Source of the DNA: Eubacteriales bacterium
GTDB taxonomy: Bacteria > Bacillota > Clostridia > Acetivibrionales > JANLFN01
NCBI GenBank assembly: GCA_024655885.1
Contig: JANLFN010000008.1
Coordinates: forward strand, 62,001 to 126,000
Length of the DNA: 64,000 nucleotides
Direction: 5' to 3'
Both the position numbers and the translations under genes were made by a program. This document shows positions 16,399-25,191 of the stretch, piece after piece. Position 1 is the stretch's first letter. The number at the start of each line of letters is the position of its first letter. The notes under the pieces were generated by a model. The model was given only the letters and a program-made list of their open reading frames with translations, did no database searches and was not told the origin of the DNA.

Positions 16399-17451
16399 TC
16401 AACTAAAATTATCTAAATTGAAAGGATACTGTCCGAACCTGCGGACAGAATCAAGCAGAGCGTGGATATTTTCCGGAGGAGTTCCACGGGGCAGCCCGCA
16501 TCCAAGAGCAAGAACATATCCTTTTGGAGTATCATAAGCCTTCTTCAGGCATTCTTTCACGTCTTTTTCCACGTCTTCAGGCGTCCCAAGGTACATGGTC
16601 TCAATGGGCTTCACATTTCCCATGAGGATAACCCTGTCCCCTATGGCGTTTTTAGCCTCTCTAAGGTCCATTTTATCGTCTATGCTAAAGGATCCCACGC
16701 CGGTGTCCGCCACATCGTCCCATATTTTTTTTGTGTTGCCGCAGATATGAATGGACGGAGCCTCTCCCCCCACCTTTTTCATTGCATCTACCAATTCCTT
16801 TAAATAAGGGAAGCAGTACTCCCGGAACATTTTTTTGCTGATCAGGCTTCCTGAAGCCGTTGGCTCACCTATGCTGAAATCTACTCCTTCAATTTTTGCA
16901 GCCTCTTTGAGGAAAGCAAGATCGCTGTCAAGCGCAAAGCGCAGAAGCCTGTGAGCGAATTCGGGATCGCGGTACAAATCACGCATAAACTGCTCTGTTC
17001 CCCTAATCTGCGCCGCAACCGTAAAAGGCCCCGTAAAGCCCACCGATAGGGGAAGCTCGCTACCAAGTGCGGCTTGCAGCTTTTTGGCGGTTTCAAGGAC
17101 GACGGGCAGCCTCCCGCTTTTGTTGGGATCAGGGATTTCAAGCCTGTCCAGGTCCGAAGAATCCTCAACCACATGCTTCGCTATATAGGGGGCCCTGTCC
17201 TCAGGGTATTCCACCTTGCAGCCTATGGCTTCCGCCATGCCCGTCAAACCCGGCGCGGCATTCAACACCTGGATGTCGTAAACCTTTCTGGCCGCCACCT
17301 GCGCTTCCACCACTTTATCCGGATTGAAGAGCAGCTCGGTGGTCTTTGCCCCGATTAACCTTGCGGCATGGTCGGATACCCCCAGAATACAGGGAATCCT
17401 GTCTAAGGGTTTTCCCTCTCGCAAAGCCTTCATTCTTTCCTTTGGCGTCAT
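16399..17451 (-). CDS. MtaA-like URO-D-family methyltransferase
   Basis: A 350-residue protein, only distantly related to the array paralogues. It keeps the classical zinc ligands of methylcobamide methyltransferases: H-x-C in SIHICGNTK (His near 235, Cys near 237) and a late Cys in LALGCGLPRGTPPENI (near 318). It also has GFTGPFTVAAQIRG and EPTASGSLIS, as in MtaA/MtbA. That suggests it moves a methyl group from a corrinoid protein to a thiol or other acceptor, or the reverse. ATG 17451 (MTPKERMKALREG) is preferred because AAGGA is five bases upstream; another in-frame ATG lies at 17484. It is alone, divergent from an Old-Yellow-Enzyme-type reductase. Confidence 0.82.
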   Translation of the reverse strand: MTPKERMKALREGKPLDRIPCILGVSDHAARLIGAKTTELLFNPDKVVEAQVAARKVYDIQVLNAAPGLTGMAEAIGCKVEYPEDRAPYIAKHVVEDSSDLDRLEIPDPNKSGRLPVVLETAKKLQAALGSELPLSVGFTGPFTVAAQIRGTEQFMRDLYRDPEFAHRLLRFALDSDLAFLKEAAKIEGVDFSIGEPTASGSLISKKMFREYCFPYLKELVDAMKKVGGEAPSIHICGNTKKIWDDVADTGVGSFSIDDKMDLREAKNAIGDRVILMGNVKPIETMYLGTPEDVEKDVKECLKKAYDTPKGYVLALGCGLPRGTPPENIHALLDSVRRFGQYPFNLDNFS

Positions 17452-17924
17452 TTGATCCTTCTCAACGTCTCTTCTCATTGCCATTCACTTAAAGTCCATC
17501 CTGGTTCCATCTATGTATCAGGCATCAGACTCCTGCCCTGTCCATTATATATAGTATTTCTATAGGTTTAATACTTACATTATACCGCATATGCCTGGAA
17601 TTTTCAATATTTCTTAAAACTCCCGCGTTCCCTCCCGGCTTTCCCGGAGGGAGCCAATTCCCTGCTGCCCGTCACAGGCCTTTCCCTCTTCTTCCAAGCC
17701 TGCCGTTTTTAAGCGGGCCGGCCTGCTTTGATGATTGGCAAATATCTCTATGGCCTGCTCCGGATAAAAAACAATCGGATTCTGTCCTAAAAATAATTGC
17801 GTCCTCTTTAATTACATAATACTTTTCTGATATAATACACTTGTAAACCTGGTTTACCGGAATATCAGAAACTCGTGGAATAAGGAGAATATTCCGACAT
17901 TTACACACAAGGAGGACACCTCTT
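17452..17924. other. Divergent intergenic region, MtaA-like gene and flavoenzyme
   Basis: Contains a GC-rich hairpin at 17630-17651 (CCCTCCCGG/CCGGAGGG) and, near the flavoenzyme, the -10 box and palindrome listed separately. No ORF with a ribosome binding site was seen. Confidence 0.5.
17831..17857 (+). promoter_or_regulatory. -10 box with overlapping palindromic operator
   Basis: TATAAT at 17831-17836 is followed by a perfect palindrome GTAAACC-T-GGTTTAC (17843-17857), which would cover the transcription start. A second inverted pair, CGGAATAT (17858-17865) and ATATTCCG (17889-17896), could fold in the leader. No good -35 box is seen, so an activator may be needed. Confidence 0.5.
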
Positions 17925-19838
17925 ATGATGAATCCAAGGTATAAAAAGGTTTTTGAGCCTATCCAGATTGGCCACATGCTGGTAAAAAACCGGATTGAGA
18001 CCGCACCTGCTGCCCCTCGCTTAGCTTACAACGACGGCCTGGTATCGCCGGAACTCATCGAGTGGAGCCGTGAATTGGCGAAAGGCGGTGCCGGAATCGT
18101 CACCGTGGGTATTTCACAGGTTACACCGCCCCAGGGCCTCCCCAGCGGTTTTTGTGTCAACATGGGAGATGACAGTGTGGTGGTGGGTCTGGCCGCACTG
18201 GCAGATGCGGTTCACCGCTACGGAGCCAAAGCCTCTATAGAATTGGCAGGTTTCGCTTTCGCTCCCGACCTGCCTGAAGGCAAATCCCCCATTGACATGA
18301 TGACCCAGGAAGACATTGACCGATGGATAAAATATTTTGCCGATGCCGCTGAACGTGCCCTTTTTGCAGGCATGGATATGATTCTGCTGCACGGAGGACA
18401 TGGGATACTTATCAGCAATTTCTTTTCGCCCCTGTTTAACCACCGGACGGACAAGTACGGAGGAAGCATTGAAAACAGGGCCCGTTTCGCCTGTGAACTG
18501 CTGGATGCCATCCGGGCTAAAGTGGGCAACAAGCTTGCCATTGAATTCCGCTTGAGTGCGGAAGAACTGATGCCGGGAGGTATCGAACTGCCGGAGACCA
18601 TTGAGTTTGCCAAAATCATCCAGGATAAGATTGACCTTCTCCATGTGTCGGCAGGAATGCTGCTGGTGGATGAACTGGTGCCCATATCTACCCAGCCCTC
18701 TTATCTCAAAAGAGGCTATAACGTCCACTACGCTGCCGAGCTCAAAAAGGCAGGGATTAAGGTGCCTATTACTGCCGTAGGTTCCATAGACCTGGATCTG
18801 GCGGCAGAGATCCTGGAAAAGGGCGAAGCCGATATGTGCGCCATGATCCGTACGGTTATCGCAGACCCCTTCAGTGTGAATAAAGCCCGGACAGGCAGGG
18901 AAGAGGAAATCCGTCCCTGCATCCGCTGTGTCCTGTGCCTTAACCGCACTCACGGCATGAGAGGCATCCGTGTGGCCTGTGCGGTCAACCCCCGCGCCGG
19001 ACGTGAGCTGGAGCTCAGGGATGCGGCAGCCACTGCCCCGAAAAAGAAAAAGGTTGTGGTTGTAGGCGGCGGACCGGCCGGTATGGAAGCGGCACGGACA
19101 GCGGCAGACCGTGGACACGACGTGGTTCTCTTTGAAAAAAGCGAAAAATTGGGCGGAATGCTTAACACGGCGGTATTTCCGGATTTTAAAGCCGATTTGA
19201 AGGCATACCTGCGGTGGGCTATCCGCATGACCACCAGGAACCCGCGCATTCAAATAAGGTTGGCCACCGAAGCGACCCCGGAACGGGTCAAGGCTGAAAA
19301 CCCTGACGCAGTAATTGTTGCCGTAGGTGCGGACAGCAACATCCCCCCCATCCCCGGCCTGGACGGAGATAACGTGGCCTGGGTGGGTGATGTGGAAACC
19401 GGCCGTGTCCAGGTGGGAGACAAAGTCATTGTCGCCGGCGGAGGGCTGACGGGCTGTGAAACGGCCCTGGACCTTGCACGAAAGGGCAAGAAGGTCACTA
19501 TTGTGGAAATGGTCAGCGAAGAGGAGATGTTGAAAGTATCTCCCATCCCCATGACCGCTTTGATGAAGCTGCTCAAGGAGGTGGGTGTAACCATCATGGC
19601 AAATCATAAGCTTGTCAAGGTCGGTGATACCACCGCCACCGTGGAGAGTTCCGACGGACAGAAAAATATTGATTTTGATACTCTTATCGTGTCCCTCGGC
19701 GTGAAGCCCAAGACGGAGGAAGCCCGGAAATTCGCCGGCCTGGTGGATGATGTCTATTTTATCGGAGACTGCACCACAAGCCGGGGCACTCTCTACACGG
19801 CAACTACTGCCGGTTTCAATGCCGGTATGGATATCTAG
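17925..19838 (+). CDS. Old Yellow Enzyme/FAD-NAD reductase (2-enoate or 2,4-dienoyl-CoA reductase family)
   Basis: A 637-residue three-cofactor flavoenzyme. Residues 1-340 form an FMN TIM barrel (HGGHGILISNFFSP, then RTDKYGGSIENRARF). Then come a 4Fe-4S site (CIRCVLC near 340, fourth Cys in VACAVNP), an FAD domain starting VVVVGGGPAGMEAA near 385, and an NAD domain (VIVAGGGLTGCETA near 505). Family members reduce activated double bonds of enoates. The position after HGGHG, often Tyr (proton donor), is Ile here. AAGGAGG lies seven bases before the ATG. A role in reducing the acrylate side chain of methoxycinnamates beside the methyltransferases is possible but only an inference. Confidence 0.88.
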   Translation: MMNPRYKKVFEPIQIGHMLVKNRIETAPAAPRLAYNDGLVSPELIEWSRELAKGGAGIVTVGISQVTPPQGLPSGFCVNMGDDSVVVGLAALADAVHRYGAKASIELAGFAFAPDLPEGKSPIDMMTQEDIDRWIKYFADAAERALFAGMDMILLHGGHGILISNFFSPLFNHRTDKYGGSIENRARFACELLDAIRAKVGNKLAIEFRLSAEELMPGGIELPETIEFAKIIQDKIDLLHVSAGMLLVDELVPISTQPSYLKRGYNVHYAAELKKAGIKVPITAVGSIDLDLAAEILEKGEADMCAMIRTVIADPFSVNKARTGREEEIRPCIRCVLCLNRTHGMRGIRVACAVNPRAGRELELRDAAATAPKKKKVVVVGGGPAGMEAARTAADRGHDVVLFEKSEKLGGMLNTAVFPDFKADLKAYLRWAIRMTTRNPRIQIRLATEATPERVKAENPDAVIVAVGADSNIPPIPGLDGDNVAWVGDVETGRVQVGDKVIVAGGGLTGCETALDLARKGKKVTIVEMVSEEEMLKVSPIPMTALMKLLKEVGVTIMANHKLVKVGDTTATVESSDGQKNIDFDTLIVSLGVKPKTEEARKFAGLVDDVYFIGDCTTSRGTLYTATTAGFNAGMDI

Positions 19839-19909
19839 GGTCCCAAGGGCACAGGATGCTTATAAAGCAATACCCGATTCCATAGCCATACCGTTGACGA
19901 TCAGCAACA

Positions 19910-19957
19910 GAGGATAATATTTACTGAAAAAGCTTCAATTTAGTAAATATTATCCTC
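19910..19957 (+). terminator. Terminator-like hairpin, perfect 16-bp stem
   Basis: The 16-base arms at 19910-19925 and 19942-19957 (outer part GAGGATAATATT) are exact reverse complements around a 16-base loop. CCTCTGTTTT follows and could extend pairing with ACAGAGG. It separates the flavoenzyme gene from the minus-strand small gene. Confidence 0.6.
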
Positions 19958-20004
19958 ATTCCTCTGTTTTACATAAACTGTAAACCGTACACATTAAGTA
20001 AAGT

Positions 20005-20202
20005 TTACATGCGGCTTTGCTTATTGCAGTTGAGGAGCTCATGTTTGAATTTTGATAGTGCGGCTTTAACATCGCCGTATTTTACATCCGGATTTTCCAG
20101 TATTTTGTGAAGCTCCGCCAAATGTTCCCCTCTTATCTTTGTAAGACAAAACTCCCCCTCGGCCTCAACACCCTGAATAAGATTCTTTTTTACTGTCTGC
20201 AT
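20005..20202 (-). CDS. Small hypothetical protein (65 aa)
   Basis: A 65-residue soluble, charged protein (MQTVKKNLIQGVEAEGEF, ending KHELLNCNKQSRM) with no signal peptide or membrane segment. The ATG has GGAGG seven to eight bases upstream and the frame is clean, so it is probably real. No family was recognised. It lies between two terminator/promoter regions and has no operon partner. Confidence 0.6.
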   Translation of the reverse strand: MQTVKKNLIQGVEAEGEFCLTKIRGEHLAELHKILENPDVKYGDVKAALSKFKHELLNCNKQSRM

Positions 20203-20268
20203 AAAAAGCCTCCAATAAAATAATCCAATTAATTTAATTATATTACAGTTTTATATAGGATAATTGTA

Positions 20269-20297
20269 TTGAAAAAATTTTTTTAAGCCTATATAAT
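20269..20297 (+). promoter_or_regulatory. Strong predicted promoter of the racemase/ABC operon
   Basis: TTGAAA (20269-20274), exactly 17 bases, then TATAAT (20292-20297), about 80 bases before the racemase ATG. Confidence 0.65.
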
Positions 20298-20377
20298 GAT
20301 TAAGTGCACATAATATGCAGGTATGCATGATTTATACTCCGTTTCCAGGATCATAACATCAAAAAGGAAAGATTGGA

Positions 20378-21088
20378 ATGAAAATTAAAATAATTAATCC
20401 CGACTTCGGTATGACCGATGAGGAACTCAGGGCAAGGGAAAATATGATAGCAGCAGTATCGCGTCCTGACACCGTCCTATCCATGGATTGTCTCAGGGAT
20501 ACACAGGTTACCATAGATTCCGCAAAGGATATTGCGCTTGCGTCAGCAGAAATTGTCAGGATGGCGATAAAAGCCGAAAGCGAAGGTTACGACGCCGTCG
20601 TATTATATTGCATGAGCGATCCTGCCATCACCGCCTGCAGAGAAGTGGTAAAGATCCCTGTGGTCGGCGGCGGGCAAGCCTCCATTGCCGTGGCCTGCAC
20701 GTTGGGCTATAGTTTTTCCATGATTATCCCATCCGGGAAGCGTATCCCTGAGAAAAGAGAATTTATCCGGGCCACAGGCGTTGACCTATCCCGCCTTGCC
20801 TCAATACGGAGTGTGGATATTTGTTACAGCGAGATATTTTCGGAGCCTGAAAAAACCATATCCGCCCTTGTGGATTCCGCAAAGCTGTGTGTCCAGCAGG
20901 ACCATGCGGAGGTGATTGTGCTTGGCTGTCTCAGCTTTGCAGGCATGGCAAAAAAAGTATCGGATGCTTTGGGGGTCCCTGTGGTGGACCCTGCGTTTAC
21001 AGCCGTGGCCATGGCTGAACTGCTGGTTTCCCAGGGACTTGGACATAGTAAAATTTCCTATCCATTCCCACCCAACCGGTGTGTATGA
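20378..21088 (+). CDS. Asp/Glu/hydantoin racemase family protein
   Basis: A 236-residue cytoplasmic enzyme of the aspartate/glutamate/hydantoin racemase superfamily. The two catalytic cysteines of the two-base mechanism are present in VVLYCMSDPAI (near 77) and VIVLGCLSFAGM (near 187). The N-terminal MKIKIINPDFGMTD is the usual beginning of hydantoin/allantoin racemases. AAAGGAAAG precedes the ATG. It is the first gene of an operon with a polar amino-acid ABC importer and two polysaccharide-deacetylase-fold hydrolases. That points to import and stereo-inversion of an amino-acid or ureide-like compound. Confidence 0.85.
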   Translation: MKIKIINPDFGMTDEELRARENMIAAVSRPDTVLSMDCLRDTQVTIDSAKDIALASAEIVRMAIKAESEGYDAVVLYCMSDPAITACREVVKIPVVGGGQASIAVACTLGYSFSMIIPSGKRIPEKREFIRATGVDLSRLASIRSVDICYSEIFSEPEKTISALVDSAKLCVQQDHAEVIVLGCLSFAGMAKKVSDALGVPVVDPAFTAVAMAELLVSQGLGHSKISYPFPPNRCV

Positions 21089-21132
21089 GAGGATCAAATA
21101 TAAAAATCAAAATTATAGGGGGTTGTTTTCTT

Positions 21133-22014
21133 ATGTTAAAGTTAAAAAAGGTCCTATCCATCCTGCTCTCCGCAGTGTTCGTACTTGCAATGCTTGCGGG
21201 CTGCGCACAATCATCAAATCAAACTTCTTCCACACAGACACCTTCATCCCAGAAGGAGCAGGGCTCGCAGAACAGCGCCGCTCCCCAACAGACAAAGCCT
21301 CTGGAAGGCAAAAAGCTTGTATTGGCAATCAATGCCACTTTTGCTCCTTTTGAATCGGTAAAAGTCACTCCGGAGGGAAAGACCGAATTCCAGGGCATAG
21401 ACATTGATATTGCCAATTCCCTGGCGGATAAGCTCGGGTTTCAAATGGAAATAACGGATATGGCCTTTGCCGGTCTTATCGGAGCTTTGACAAGCCATAG
21501 GGCGGATTTTGTAATTTCCGGCATTTCCCCGACGAAAGAGCGTCTTAACAGTGTTGACTTTACAACATCCTACTTTTACCCAAGCATAGCCATCATCAGC
21601 CGAAAGGACAGCCCCTTTAAAACGGCCGATGAATTAAACGGCAAAAAGGTGGCGGTTCCTTTCGGCACATCCTACGAGGCAAAGGCCAAGGCAATGAAAG
21701 GCACCAATGTTATAGCAATTGACGGGAGCCCTGCGGTGATTCAGGAGCTTAAAAGCAAGCGTGTGGACGCGGCGGTTATCGACGGCTGCCAGGCGGCTGA
21801 ATTTGTAAAGCAAAATCCGGAACTGGAATACCACCTTTTACCTAACGAACATTTGCTGGAAGACAGTTTTGCCATCGCTACCCCAAAGAATTCCGAGCTC
21901 ACACCCATTCTGGACAAGGCGATAAAGGAAATGATGGCGAACGGCGAACTTGACAAAATTGTGGCTAAATGGCTTGGTGAGGACTACGTAAAGGAATACA
22001 AGGCAGGTAAATAG
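21133..22014 (+). CDS. Polar amino-acid ABC transporter substrate-binding lipoprotein
   Basis: A 293-residue family 3 solute-binding protein. A lipoprotein signal ends at LAGC with the lipidated Cys near residue 24, followed by a Ser/Thr/Gln-rich linker. The binding domain starts KLVLAINATFAPFES and has FQGIDIDIANSLADKLGF, SGISPTKERLNSVDFT and GELDKIVAKW. The ATG at 21133 is chosen because AGGGGG lies upstream and the signal peptide starts there; an upstream in-frame start at 21079 would overlap the racemase gene. Binding residues fit a polar amino acid, but the ligand may be unusual given the racemase and hydrolases. Confidence 0.9.
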   Translation: MLKLKKVLSILLSAVFVLAMLAGCAQSSNQTSSTQTPSSQKEQGSQNSAAPQQTKPLEGKKLVLAINATFAPFESVKVTPEGKTEFQGIDIDIANSLADKLGFQMEITDMAFAGLIGALTSHRADFVISGISPTKERLNSVDFTTSYFYPSIAIISRKDSPFKTADELNGKKVAVPFGTSYEAKAKAMKGTNVIAIDGSPAVIQELKSKRVDAAVIDGCQAAEFVKQNPELEYHLLPNEHLLEDSFAIATPKNSELTPILDKAIKEMMANGELDKIVAKWLGEDYVKEYKAGK

Positions 22015-22019
22015 AGAAC

Positions 22020-22679
22020 ATGAAATTATATTTTGCTCAAATGGGTCAATACCTGCCGGTCATATTCAACGGCATCAGTGTGACCTTGAAGTTTACTTTG
22101 TTTTCAACACTGGCAGGCTTTTTGTGGGGTACGGTTTTGGCTCTTATAAAAGTTTCCAGGGTAAAGCCGCTGGAATGGTTTGCCAGGATATATACCTCCA
22201 TATTCCGTGGCACCCCTCTTTTGGTCCAGCTTTTTCTGGTATACTTTGCCACACCCCAGCTTACAGGCTACAGCATAACTTCGCTTCAAGCCTCAATATT
22301 GACCTTTGGGCTTAATTCTGCCGCATATATTTCAGAAGCCCTAAGAGGCGGAATCGTGTCCGTTGACAGAGGGCAGTATGAAGCCGCCATGGCTTTAGGG
22401 GTGCCTTATCGTCAAATGATGTTCGACATTATTTTTCCACAGGCATTAAAACATGTTTTGCCCGCCCTTGTGAATGAAAGTATTGCTCTGCTCAAGGAGT
22501 CTTCCCTTGTGGCCATGATCGGGGTAACCGATATTCTAAGGGGGGCGCAGATGATACAAAATATTACCTACCGCGCATTTGAGCCGCTTATCATTGCGGC
22601 CGCCATATACTATGTGCTGGTAATGATTTTGACAATGCTGGCAAACCGGCTTGAGAGGTGGGTCCGCCGAAGTGATTAG
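22020..22679 (+). CDS. Polar amino-acid ABC transporter permease
   Basis: A 219-residue membrane permease of the His/Glu/Gln/Arg family with about five transmembrane helices. The ATPase-docking EAA loop is EAAMALGVPYRQMMFDIIFPQA, about residues 120-141, and GTPLLVQLF lies near residue 65. It starts five bases after the binding-protein stop. With the next gene it forms the importer core, probably as a homodimer because only one permease gene is present. Confidence 0.92.
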   Translation: MKLYFAQMGQYLPVIFNGISVTLKFTLFSTLAGFLWGTVLALIKVSRVKPLEWFARIYTSIFRGTPLLVQLFLVYFATPQLTGYSITSLQASILTFGLNSAAYISEALRGGIVSVDRGQYEAAMALGVPYRQMMFDIIFPQALKHVLPALVNESIALLKESSLVAMIGVTDILRGAQMIQNITYRAFEPLIIAAAIYYVLVMILTMLANRLERWVRRSD

Positions 22680-23394
22680 GGTTGAAAATATTTATAAGAA
22701 ATTTGGGAATCTGGAAGTGCTGAAGGGGATTTCGCTTGAAATAAAAAAGGGGGAAGTGGTAGGCATTATCGGGCCGTCGGGCTCGGGTAAGTCCACCCTT
22801 CTAAGATGCATCAATCTTCTTGAATACCCGACAAGCGGAAAAATATACATAAAAGATACGGATATTACTTCGTCAAAGGTGGATGTTTTACAGGTACGTC
22901 AAAACATCGGAATGGTATTTCAGCATTTTAACCTGTTCCCTCACATGACGGTCATGGAAAATATGGTGTACGCTCCTGTTAAGGTGAAAAAGCTTCAAAA
23001 GGCACAGGCGGAGAAAACGGCAATGGAGCTGCTTGCCAGGGTTGGTTTGCAGGATAAGGCCAATGAATACCCGGGGAAACTTTCGGGCGGACAAAAACAG
23101 CGTGTGGCAATTGCCAGGTCCCTTGCCATGGAGCCTGAAATCATGCTGTTTGACGAGCCCACTTCCGCCCTTGACCCGGAAATGGTAAAAGAAGTGTTAC
23201 AGGTTATAAAATCTCTTGCGCATACGGGGATTACGATGGCGCTTGTAACCCATGAAATGGCATTTGCGAGAGAGGTTGCCGACCGGATCTGCTTTTTGGA
23301 CGAAGGGAAACTGCTGGAGAATACCACTCCGGCGGAGTTTTTCTCCTCACCCAAATCGGAAAGGGCAAGGCACTTCCTCGAAAAAATGCTGTAA
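22672..23394 (+). CDS. Polar amino-acid ABC transporter ATP-binding protein
   Basis: A 240-residue ATPase: Walker A GPSGSGKST near residue 32, Q-loop VFQHFNLFPHMTV, signature LSGGQKQRVAIARS, Walker B MLFDEPTSALDPE, and the H-loop VTHEM. The GTG at 22672 (VIRVENIYKKFG) overlaps the permease stop by eight bases, which indicates coupling; an upstream TTG at 22651 is less likely. It is closest to GlnQ-type ATPases. Confidence 0.92.
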   Translation: MIRVENIYKKFGNLEVLKGISLEIKKGEVVGIIGPSGSGKSTLLRCINLLEYPTSGKIYIKDTDITSSKVDVLQVRQNIGMVFQHFNLFPHMTVMENMVYAPVKVKKLQKAQAEKTAMELLARVGLQDKANEYPGKLSGGQKQRVAIARSLAMEPEIMLFDEPTSALDPEMVKEVLQVIKSLAHTGITMALVTHEMAFAREVADRICFLDEGKLLENTTPAEFFSSPKSERARHFLEKML

Positions 23395-23409
23395 GGCGAG
23401 GTGGGTTTT

Positions 23410-24255
23410 ATGGAAAACGAGAGAATAAAATGGCCTGATGATGCGCGCTGTGCCGTAATGCTGAGCTTTGATGTGGATGGGGAAACCACATGGGCAAACG
23501 GCAACCGCGGCTTTGAGGGCGGGAATAACTTTATAAGGTCGCTCTCCATCGGGCAGTACGAAACCAGGCGGTGCATCCGGAGAATCCTGGACCTGCTCGG
23601 GAAATATGGAATTAAGGGAACTTTTTATGTTCCCGGATGGGTCGCCGAACGGAATGAACCGATGATCAGAGAAATTTTCAGTCATGGCCATGAGCTTGGA
23701 CATCATGGGTACACCCATGAGCGGTTTTATGACAAGACCTATGAAGAGCAGGCGGAGATCATCGACCGTAGCCAGGAGATATTCAAAAAAATCACCGGCA
23801 AAGCGGCAACCGGTTTCAGGACTCCTTCAGGGGACTGGGCCGAAGGCACACCCGGCCTGCTTGTAAAAAAAGGCTTTAAATATTCGAGCTCCATGCGAGG
23901 GGACGACCGTCCCTACCGCACTGAATTTGAAGGGCAGGAAAGTGATTTTATCGAAATCCCTACAAGATGGGAACTGGATGACTATGTGCAAATGGCATAT
24001 AATTTGTATCCGGCTGAACCTGTGGGGCAGGACCGCATTTCAGGCTATGACAATGTTTTAGATAATTTTATCCGCGAATTTGACGGCTATTACCGGTACG
24101 GGTTGTGCTGCGCCTTTATGATGCACCCCCAGGTCATCGGCACGCCCGGCAGGATTCTTTTGCTTGAACGCTTGATACGGCATATTCAATCCCATCCTGA
24201 TGTGTGGATTGCTACCGGAGAACAAATTGCCGACTGGTGGAGGGAGAACTATTAG
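23410..24255 (+). CDS. Polysaccharide-deacetylase-fold hydrolase, PuuE-like (copy 1)
   Basis: A 281-residue cytoplasmic NodB-fold protein without a signal peptide. The metal site is visible as SFDVDGE (near residue 18) and the H-x-x-x-H motif GHHGYTHE (near residue 98). RTPSGDW (near 136) and the C-terminal MHPQVIGTPGRI are typical of the allantoinase-like (PuuE) and peptidoglycan-deacetylase-like branch. Lack of a signal and its place after an amino-acid importer and a hydantoin-type racemase argue for a small imported N-acyl or ureide substrate rather than a wall polymer. ATG 23410 follows GAGGTG. Confidence 0.82.
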   Translation: MENERIKWPDDARCAVMLSFDVDGETTWANGNRGFEGGNNFIRSLSIGQYETRRCIRRILDLLGKYGIKGTFYVPGWVAERNEPMIREIFSHGHELGHHGYTHERFYDKTYEEQAEIIDRSQEIFKKITGKAATGFRTPSGDWAEGTPGLLVKKGFKYSSSMRGDDRPYRTEFEGQESDFIEIPTRWELDDYVQMAYNLYPAEPVGQDRISGYDNVLDNFIREFDGYYRYGLCCAFMMHPQVIGTPGRILLLERLIRHIQSHPDVWIATGEQIADWWRENY

Positions 24256-24280
24256 CTTATTGCAGGAGGGAAGACGGAAG

Positions 24281-25111
24281 ATGTCACGTGAAAAAAACGG
24301 CTGGAAGTGCAAGAAAGACTGCGCCGTAGCCGTAACCATCAACCTGGACGGGGAATATTTTTGGCTGAGCATGTTTCCCGACAGCGTTAATAAGCCTAAA
24401 ACGCTGTCCATGGGAACCTTCGGGCTGAAAAGAGGCCTGGACAGGATACTGGACACCGCGGACCGTTTTAATATTCCATGTACCTTTTTTGTACCCGGGA
24501 AAATAGCTGAAACTTATCCCCAAAAGATCCTGGAAATTGCAAAGCGCGGTCACGAGATTGCAAACCACGGGTATGCCCATGAAAATTTTTCCAAGCTCAC
24601 TCTCCAGGAGCAAAGAGAGTCATTGATCAAGTGCAATGAAGCGGTGGAAAGGATTTGCGGCAAAAAACCGGTGGGGTTTCGGGCGCCGGAGGGGGAATTG
24701 ACAAAGGAAACCCTAAAGCTGCTTTATGATTCCGGTTTCTTATATTCAAGCTCACTTTACAATGATGACCGCCCATACTTTATTGAGCTTGACGGTAAAA
24801 CCACGGATCTGGTGGAGATACCTTTGCAGTGGCAGTTGAGCGATTTCCCTTATTTTGCTTTCAACTATAGTCCGGCTTTCCCGGCCGGCCAGGGCAGGAT
24901 TGCAAATTATACGCAGGTATTGAACAACTGGAAATATGAATTTACGGGCTATGCGAATTCAGGGCTTGCGTATGTGCTGCAGCTAGACCCGCAGACCATA
25001 GGAACCCCTGGACGGATAGGCCTGCTGGAGGAGCTGCTGGAATTTATCACTTCAAGCCACGACGTCTGGTTTTGTACATGCAGTGAACTGGCCCGCTCCC
25101 TCAAGCGGTAA
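24281..25111 (+). CDS. Polysaccharide-deacetylase-fold hydrolase, PuuE-like (copy 2)
   Basis: A 276-residue paralogue of the preceding gene. It keeps the H-x-x-x-H metal motif NHGYAHE (near residue 93), FRAPEGE and LDPQTIGTPGRIGLLEE. The first acidic residue of the active-site motif is changed: copy 1 has SFDVDGE, this one has TINLDGE, so the catalytic-base position is Asn. The pair may form a heteromer with one active and one altered site, or the substrate may differ. GGAGGG lies 11-12 bases before the ATG. It is the last gene of the racemase/ABC operon. Confidence 0.82.
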   Translation: MSREKNGWKCKKDCAVAVTINLDGEYFWLSMFPDSVNKPKTLSMGTFGLKRGLDRILDTADRFNIPCTFFVPGKIAETYPQKILEIAKRGHEIANHGYAHENFSKLTLQEQRESLIKCNEAVERICGKKPVGFRAPEGELTKETLKLLYDSGFLYSSSLYNDDRPYFIELDGKTTDLVEIPLQWQLSDFPYFAFNYSPAFPAGQGRIANYTQVLNNWKYEFTGYANSGLAYVLQLDPQTIGTPGRIGLLEELLEFITSSHDVWFCTCSELARSLKR

Positions 25112-25191
25112 GCTATAATATTTTTTCTGGGAAAAGGGCAAATCGAAGAAAATCCAATTGTCCTTCCCTATGCGGTACCTTCTACTTAATG

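Noticed and set aside
18114-19607. 497-codon open frame on the minus strand
   Set aside because: Antisense to the well-supported flavoenzyme gene, His/Arg/Gly-rich with no family likeness; a shadow of codon bias.
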